This document shows positions 59,450 through 64,000 of a stretch of 64,000 bases of DNA, piece after piece. The stretch covers positions 3,657,656-3,721,655 of the forward strand of contig NZ_AP014815.1 in assembly GCF_001548095.1 (NCBI RefSeq). The letters run 5' to 3'. The stretch comes from Geminocystis sp. NIES-3708 (GTDB taxonomy: Bacteria; Cyanobacteriota; Cyanobacteriia; Cyanobacteriales; Cyanobacteriaceae). A program made the translations under genes and the position numbers. How positions within the stretch are numbered: position 1 is the first letter of the stretch; every line of letters begins with the position of its first letter. The notes under the pieces were generated by a model. That model saw only the letters and a list, made by a program, of their open reading frames with translations. It searched no databases and was not told the DNA's origin.

Positions 59450-61945
59450 TTAGAAAGAAAATTTTTCTTGGTACATCGATTCAATAAAATTAGTGGCATC
59501 TTCTACGGCTAAAGGATGGCTAAAATAGTATCCTTGCATCATCTCACACTGTAATTCTTTTAATAACGTTAATTGTTCTAAGGTTTCAATACCTTCCGCT
59601 ACTACTTGTAAGTTAAATCCTTTCCCAAGAGTAAGAACAGCAGAAATAATGGCTAAATCTTCAGGTTCATTTGTTAATTCTTTTACAAAACTTTGATCTA
59701 TTTTTATTTTATTGAAAGGAAATTTTTTTAGATACCCCAAAGAAGAATAACCTGAGCCAAAATCATCCATAGAAATAGAAATTCCTAAGTTTATTAGTTG
59801 ATTTAATATATGTTGAGTTAGATCTGGATGTTCTATGATACTGCTTTCTGTTATTTCTAGTTCTAAATATTTTGGATCTAATCCTGTTTGTTTTAATATA
59901 TCGTTGAAACGATTAACTAAATTTTGTTGTTGAAATTGTCTAGGGGATAAATTAACAGCTATTTTTAATGGTGGTAAACCTAAATTTTGCCATTTTTTAT
60001 TCTGTGTACAAGCGGTAAATAAAACCCATTCTCCAATAGATTTTATTAAGCCTGTTTGTTCGGCTATGGGGATAAACTGGGCTGGTGAAACTTTGCCTAA
60101 GATGGGATGATGCCAACGAATTAAGGCTTCCATACCAATAATTTTTCCCGTTTTTATGTTAATTTGTGGTTGGTAATATAGTTCAAGTTGTTTTTGTTTA
60201 ATCGCTTCATATAAATATCCTTCCATACGTAGTAATTCATTCTTTTTATGGTTCATTGAGGGGTTATAGTATTGATAATTATTCCCTCCTTGATCTTTCA
60301 TTCTATATAAAGCTATATCGGCATTTTTCAATAATGTTTCTGATGTGTCGCCGTCTTGAGGATAAATAGCAATACCAATACTTAGATGACCATATAATTT
60401 ATATTCCATTACTTGAAAGGGTTTTTTCAAGGATTCAAAAATTCTTTCAGAAACAATAGAGGCATCTTCAGATTGCTTGATTTCTGATAATAAAATAGTA
60501 AATTCATCTCCTCCCCATCGTGCGATTAAGTCGGAACTACGTAAACATTTTTTGAGTCTATATGCTACTGCTTGTAAAAATTTATCTCCAATATCATGAC
60601 CTAATGTATCATTAATGTTCTTAAACCGATCTAAATCGATAAACATTACACCAAATTGATATTGATACCGTTCTGCACGAGCGATCGCCTTGTATAATTG
60701 TTCGTTGAAGAGATTACGATTGCCTAACTCTGTCAATAAATCGTGACAGGCTTGATAACGTAACATTTCTTCCGCCAATTTTCTTTCTGTAATATCACGA
60801 ACTGCGTAGCAAATAAATTCTTTGGCACTATAATAAATTGTACTAATATTAACTTCTACATTAATTAAAGAACCGTCACTATTACGATGAATTGATTCTT
60901 GAGTCAAATTGAGACGATTCTTTTGTACTTTGCGAATAATACTATCAATAATATCAGCATCGGCTGCCATCAAATCATATAATTTTAGGGTAAGAATTTC
61001 TTGATTGGAATAGCCGATTAAACTACAATAAGCCTGGTTAGCTTCAATAATTTGTTTAGTAACAGGATCAACTAAAATAATACCTTCAGAAATTTGTCGA
61101 ACAACTGCTCGATATTTTTCTTCATTTTCGATTAAGGCTTTTTCGATTTTATCTCGCTGATTAAAGGAAAAAATATAACTTTTTATCTGATTTTGATTTT
61201 CAATAAAGTGAGAGTATTGGGTAAAATAATTGTCCTTATATTTTATCTCTCGTAAACAAAAGTTTTTATTAGTATTTTTTAAATCTTCTTGTAAATTTTT
61301 AAGAAAAAGATTACTTTTAAAATCATTCCTAAAATCAGGAAATTTATCCCTAAAATAACTATTGGTATAAGTTATTTCTCCTCTTAAATTAATAGTAAAA
61401 ATAGGACAATTTAATCTCGTATCTTGACTGTGTAAAAGAAAAAGTATTTCTTGTATAAAAAAGTTTTCATGTTCTTCTTTATTAGTTATAGTAATACTTG
61501 ATTGTGATTCAGGAAAAATCCTCTCATCAATATTCTCATTTTCAAAATCTGTACTAATATATGGTATAGGAATCGTGATTTCTTCATCACTGTTAGAGTA
61601 GCAAGTTAAATAAATAACTTCTACTTCATTGCCACCGATGGTAATTTTATCTCCTGATTTTAATTCATGAGATAAAGATTTATTTCCATTAATAAATAGA
61701 CCATTTGCACTACGATTTCCTTTTAAATCACCATCGATAATCCAAAATAATTCTTGTTGATTTTTATCTTTATATTTTACTGGTAGTATTGAACAATGAT
61801 AACGAGAAACGGTAGGATGATGAATAACTATATTATTGCTTGAATGACGACCAATAGAATAGACTTCATTTTTTAAAATAATATTTTGTTGAATATCAGC
61901 ATATTTAATTTTAATGACGTGTTGAATTTCTAATTCATCATTCAT
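59450..61945 (-). CDS. FHA-PAS-GGDEF-EAL cyclic-di-GMP turnover protein
   Basis: The 831-residue protein has an N-terminal FHA domain (YSIGRHSSNNIVIHHPTVSRYHC, with NGLFING) at ~20-110, a weak PAS-like part (~160-265), a clear PAS domain (~275-395, YRAVVRQISEGIILVDP), a GGDEF domain (ARWGGDEFTILL with an RSSD inhibitory site five residues before) and an EAL domain (EALIRW, AVNLSPRQF, LEITES, DDFGSGYSSL, KIDQSF, VVAEGIET). Both catalytic sites look intact, so it could make and degrade cyclic di-GMP. The FHA domain suggests control by a phosphorylated partner. It follows the direction of the atp operon but lies upstream of it by about 95 bases. Confidence 0.92.
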   Translation of the reverse strand: MNDELEIQHVIKIKYADIQQNIILKNEVYSIGRHSSNNIVIHHPTVSRYHCSILPVKYKDKNQQELFWIIDGDLKGNRSANGLFINGNKSLSHELKSGDKITIGGNEVEVIYLTCYSNSDEEITIPIPYISTDFENENIDERIFPESQSSITITNKEEHENFFIQEILFLLHSQDTRLNCPIFTINLRGEITYTNSYFRDKFPDFRNDFKSNLFLKNLQEDLKNTNKNFCLREIKYKDNYFTQYSHFIENQNQIKSYIFSFNQRDKIEKALIENEEKYRAVVRQISEGIILVDPVTKQIIEANQAYCSLIGYSNQEILTLKLYDLMAADADIIDSIIRKVQKNRLNLTQESIHRNSDGSLINVEVNISTIYYSAKEFICYAVRDITERKLAEEMLRYQACHDLLTELGNRNLFNEQLYKAIARAERYQYQFGVMFIDLDRFKNINDTLGHDIGDKFLQAVAYRLKKCLRSSDLIARWGGDEFTILLSEIKQSEDASIVSERIFESLKKPFQVMEYKLYGHLSIGIAIYPQDGDTSETLLKNADIALYRMKDQGGNNYQYYNPSMNHKKNELLRMEGYLYEAIKQKQLELYYQPQINIKTGKIIGMEALIRWHHPILGKVSPAQFIPIAEQTGLIKSIGEWVLFTACTQNKKWQNLGLPPLKIAVNLSPRQFQQQNLVNRFNDILKQTGLDPKYLELEITESSIIEHPDLTQHILNQLINLGISISMDDFGSGYSSLGYLKKFPFNKIKIDQSFVKELTNEPEDLAIISAVLTLGKGFNLQVVAEGIETLEQLTLLKELQCEMMQGYYFSHPLAVEDATNFIESMYQEKFSF

Positions 61946-62048
61946 TGTTTATCCTCTCTATAATTCATTTTCAATGCCATATCTCATTCAAAAAAATTAC
62001 TATTTTTATTTTACTCATACTATTTATTTTAAGAACAAAAATTATTGA

Positions 62049-63227
62049 TTATTTATAGCTAAATCCTTTCAAAGTAGATTGATTTTGCAATAATGAGAGA
62101 TTTTTACTTTGTAATAAAACACAAAAATTACCTAAACCTTCAGGATTAATTAAACTATGCAATTGTTGTCTTCTTTGCAATATTTCTGTTAAAGACATTT
62201 TACCATTGGATAATTCATTTAAACGATCGCCTAATCCTAAACTCATTAAAAATAATGCTTGTTTTGTGTATCCTAGATTACTTAAACCAAATAATTTTCC
62301 ATATTCTTCTAAGACTGTAAAATTAGCATGACAAGTAATATCTTGATTACCAATATTGACATAAGGGTTATCATGATGACGATGTTGATAATAACATTTT
62401 AACGTGCCTTGACTACGTTGAGGATGATAATATTTTTGGGCGGAATAACCATAGTCAATAGTCAATAAATAACCTTGTTTTAATTTAGTAAATACTTGGT
62501 AAAGCCAGTCAATAGCTTGTAAATTTACTTCTGTTTGATAATTATCAGGATAAATATCTTTAGAAAAATGAATATCGATTATTTGAAAATAATTAGATAT
62601 GTTTTCATGAGAAAGAGAATCGGTAATCGTAAATAATTTATTATTATTTTCAGTAATATATATTTCTTGTAATTTTTCTTGAGAATATCTTATTAAATGA
62701 ACAGGCATGGCATCAATTAATTCATTACTAACAAAACAACCAGTAACTGAATTATCACCAAGAGAATTCCAATCTTTCCACTTGATTGAAATATCATCAT
62801 TAAAATGCTCTAATAATAACTTTTCTTGTTGAAGTTTTAAAGTTTGAGATTTTTCAATAATAATATATTCAACATGAGAAGCAAAATCAGGATAATAATG
62901 AAGAATATAATTAATAATGGCAAAAGCTAAATTACCATTTCCTGCACCCATTTCTACTAATTTAAAGTTAGGTGGTTTACCTAAAACTTGCCAAAATTCT
63001 TCTAGTTGAATTGCTAATAATTCTCCAAAATCTGAAGATAAAGAGGAGGAAGTAAAAAAGTCTCCTTGGTTGCCGATAATAATTTTGTCTGAGTTATAAT
63101 AACCATATTCTGAATCGTATAAACATAAATTCATATATTCAGCAAAGGTTATTTTTTTATGGGGAGAATTATTAATAATCTCAAAAATTTTTTCTAAAAA
63201 TGGATTATTTTTACTAACAATATTCAT
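62049..63227 (-). CDS. SAM-dependent methyltransferase, MidA/NDUFAF7 family
   Basis: The 392-residue protein begins with ITFAEYMNLCLYDSEYGYY and GDFFTSSSLSSDFGELLA, followed by the SAM motif LVEMGAGNGNLAFAI and IEKSQTLKLQQEKLL, the hallmarks of the MidA/NDUFAF7 family (COG1565). The mitochondrial relative methylates an Arg of complex I. Cyanobacteria have the related NDH-1, but a target here is not known. Length is normal. Confidence 0.85.
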   Translation of the reverse strand: MNIVSKNNPFLEKIFEIINNSPHKKITFAEYMNLCLYDSEYGYYNSDKIIIGNQGDFFTSSSLSSDFGELLAIQLEEFWQVLGKPPNFKLVEMGAGNGNLAFAIINYILHYYPDFASHVEYIIIEKSQTLKLQQEKLLLEHFNDDISIKWKDWNSLGDNSVTGCFVSNELIDAMPVHLIRYSQEKLQEIYITENNNKLFTITDSLSHENISNYFQIIDIHFSKDIYPDNYQTEVNLQAIDWLYQVFTKLKQGYLLTIDYGYSAQKYYHPQRSQGTLKCYYQHRHHDNPYVNIGNQDITCHANFTVLEEYGKLFGLSNLGYTKQALFLMSLGLGDRLNELSNGKMSLTEILQRRQQLHSLINPEGLGNFCVLLQSKNLSLLQNQSTLKGFSYK

Positions 63228-63308
63228 CTAACTTATAATTAAAGTGAATGACTAATTTGGGCGAATACCATTCACCTCTGAGATAACAATTATTAATTAC
63301 TAATTATT

Positions 63309-63893
63309 TTAAACTTCATGAGCAAAACTTTGTACTCTAGTAAAATGAAATGGTCCTGCAACTGAACCCCATAATAATTCATCAGTAATCAAGTCTCTTC
63401 CTCTATCAAAACTGATTAATTTTTCTTCATTGATTTCAAAGCTATTATCAAGATAAGATTCTTTTCCTTTTCTAACAACAATACAGGCTTTACCCGGTTT
63501 AACATAACCTTTAAAATGATCAATATTCCAATGGGCAATCATATCGCAACCATTCATTTTTTCAATATCATCAAGAGTTAATTCTTTTAATTTTTGTAAA
63601 TTTCTCGAAGCACCATAAAATTTAGTTTCTTCTTTTAATTTATAATGTTCTAATTCTAAATGATCATCTACTGCTTGAATCTTGAATACTCTTAAGCGGT
63701 AAGGTTGACTAGGTAAAAAATCGTAGGCTTGTTCTAAAAATAAACTTATACCATCTAATAAAGACTCAGGTAATGGGCGCATACAAACTCTAATATGTGC
63801 AAAAAAAGGTGGATTATCTAATGCTTGTTGTTGGTTGCTAAAATCTGCTGCCATCAACCTCGCTAAGGCTTTAATATTAGTGGAATGACTCAT
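63309..63893 (-). CDS. cpcT: Phycobiliprotein chromophore lyase CpcT
   Basis: The 194-residue protein belongs to the CpeT/CpcT family, which attaches phycocyanobilin to the second Cys of beta-phycocyanin. Visible features are ALARLMAADFSNQQQA, HIRVCMRPLP, YRLRVFKI, CDMIAHW and the basic-acidic GRDLITDELLWGSVAGPFHF near the end. It is a good marker of a phycobilisome-containing cyanobacterium. A HEAT-repeat gene lies directly upstream on the same strand. Confidence 0.92.
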   Translation of the reverse strand: MSHSTNIKALARLMAADFSNQQQALDNPPFFAHIRVCMRPLPESLLDGISLFLEQAYDFLPSQPYRLRVFKIQAVDDHLELEHYKLKEETKFYGASRNLQKLKELTLDDIEKMNGCDMIAHWNIDHFKGYVKPGKACIVVRKGKESYLDNSFEINEEKLISFDRGRDLITDELLWGSVAGPFHFTRVQSFAHEV

Positions 63894-63901
63894 TTAAAAT
63901 G

Positions 63902-64000
63902 TTATTTATTATCTATTTTTTTCAATGCTAGTTTAGCACGGCTTTGAATGGTAATTTCGACATCTTCATTCATTATTCGCATCAAATTTTCTTTAATTTT
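63902..64000 (-). CDS. C-terminal end of a HEAT-repeat protein, cut by window edge
   Basis: The last 32 codons before a TAA at 63902-63904 read ...IMNEDVEITIQSRAKLALKKIDNK. This is the pattern of a final HEAT-like repeat helix pair. Its position directly upstream of cpcT suggests a bilin lyase-type (CpcE/NblB-like) or other HEAT protein; the fragment is too short to decide. Confidence 0.5.
   Translation of the reverse strand, partial: KIKENLMRIMNEDVEITIQSRAKLALKKIDNK

Overview
The window looks like the chromosome of a low-GC unicellular cyanobacterium. It has a CpcT-type phycobilin lyase, a KaiC homologue, a prohibitin, cyanobacteria-type DUF2555 and DUF1823 proteins, and an ATP synthase operon of the cyanobacterial kind (atp1, a, c, b', b, delta, alpha, gamma, with duplicated b subunits). 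Many HIP1 octamers (GCGATCGC) are scattered through genes on both strands.

Layout. 1-3253: 5' end of a glycosyltransferase, iron superoxide dismutase, an AstE/AspA-like zinc deacylase and era. 3258-14458: a foreign block. It starts with a decayed type V-K CRISPR-associated-transposon module (tnsB and tnsC each broken by one stop codon, tniQ intact), followed on the opposite strand by a MTase-like protein, a GIY-YIG protein and a worn type I restriction-modification locus (frameshifted hsdM, frameshifted fic, one-domain hsdS, a PIN toxin/antitoxin pair, intact hsdR), and ends beside a CAU-anticodon tRNA. 14745-21794: mfd, then an MTase-REase-MTase type II system. 21988-30290: coaBC, DUF2555, an ABC ATPase, tyrS, a solitary KaiC, an esterase and frmA. 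30734-35759: a Zorya-like operon (ZorA, ZorB, ZorC) with no visible ZorD or ZorE effector. 35815-45127: fatty-acid-hydroxylase-like protein, a small MITE candidate, topA, a fusion of a degenerate NtrC-type module with a membrane polyferredoxin, a HIT protein, DUF1823, prohibitin and argG. 45332-51119: tRNA-Asp and, 60 bp past its T-loop GTT, a second V-K transposon remnant. 51206-64000: an ArsC/Spx-like protein, a J-domain/HEFGH membrane protein, the ATP synthase operon, an FHA-PAS-GGDEF-EAL protein, a MidA-like methyltransferase, cpcT and the tail of a HEAT-repeat protein.

The most interesting structure is the second transposon remnant, 45448-51119. It has V-K-like ends (TGTACAATAACA inverted repeats plus internal TAACA...TGTC TnsB-type repeats), a CvkR-like MerR regulator, and a minus-strand RNA locus that resembles the Cas12k tracrRNA. 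That RNA runs straight through a short hairpin into a truncated repeat ending in TTGAAAG and a 17-nt spacer. The spacer matches the 3' end of the neighbouring tRNA-Asp gene at 16 of 17 positions, next to a GTT PAM, and the element end lies 60 bp further on. Cas12k and TnsC are gone, TnsB and TniQ are reduced to a fused scrap, and an MTase-REase-MTase system fills the cargo space. It therefore looks like a homing-guide-bearing shell that could at best be moved in trans.

The second candidate is the ZorABC operon, which has the motor and the EH-signature protein but no nuclease or helicase partner in the neighbourhood. Altogether the window has five defence-related loci (type I R-M, two double-MTase type II R-M systems, Zorya-like, and PIN toxin-antitoxin with Fic). 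Two of the three R-M loci lie beside or inside V-K transposon remains.
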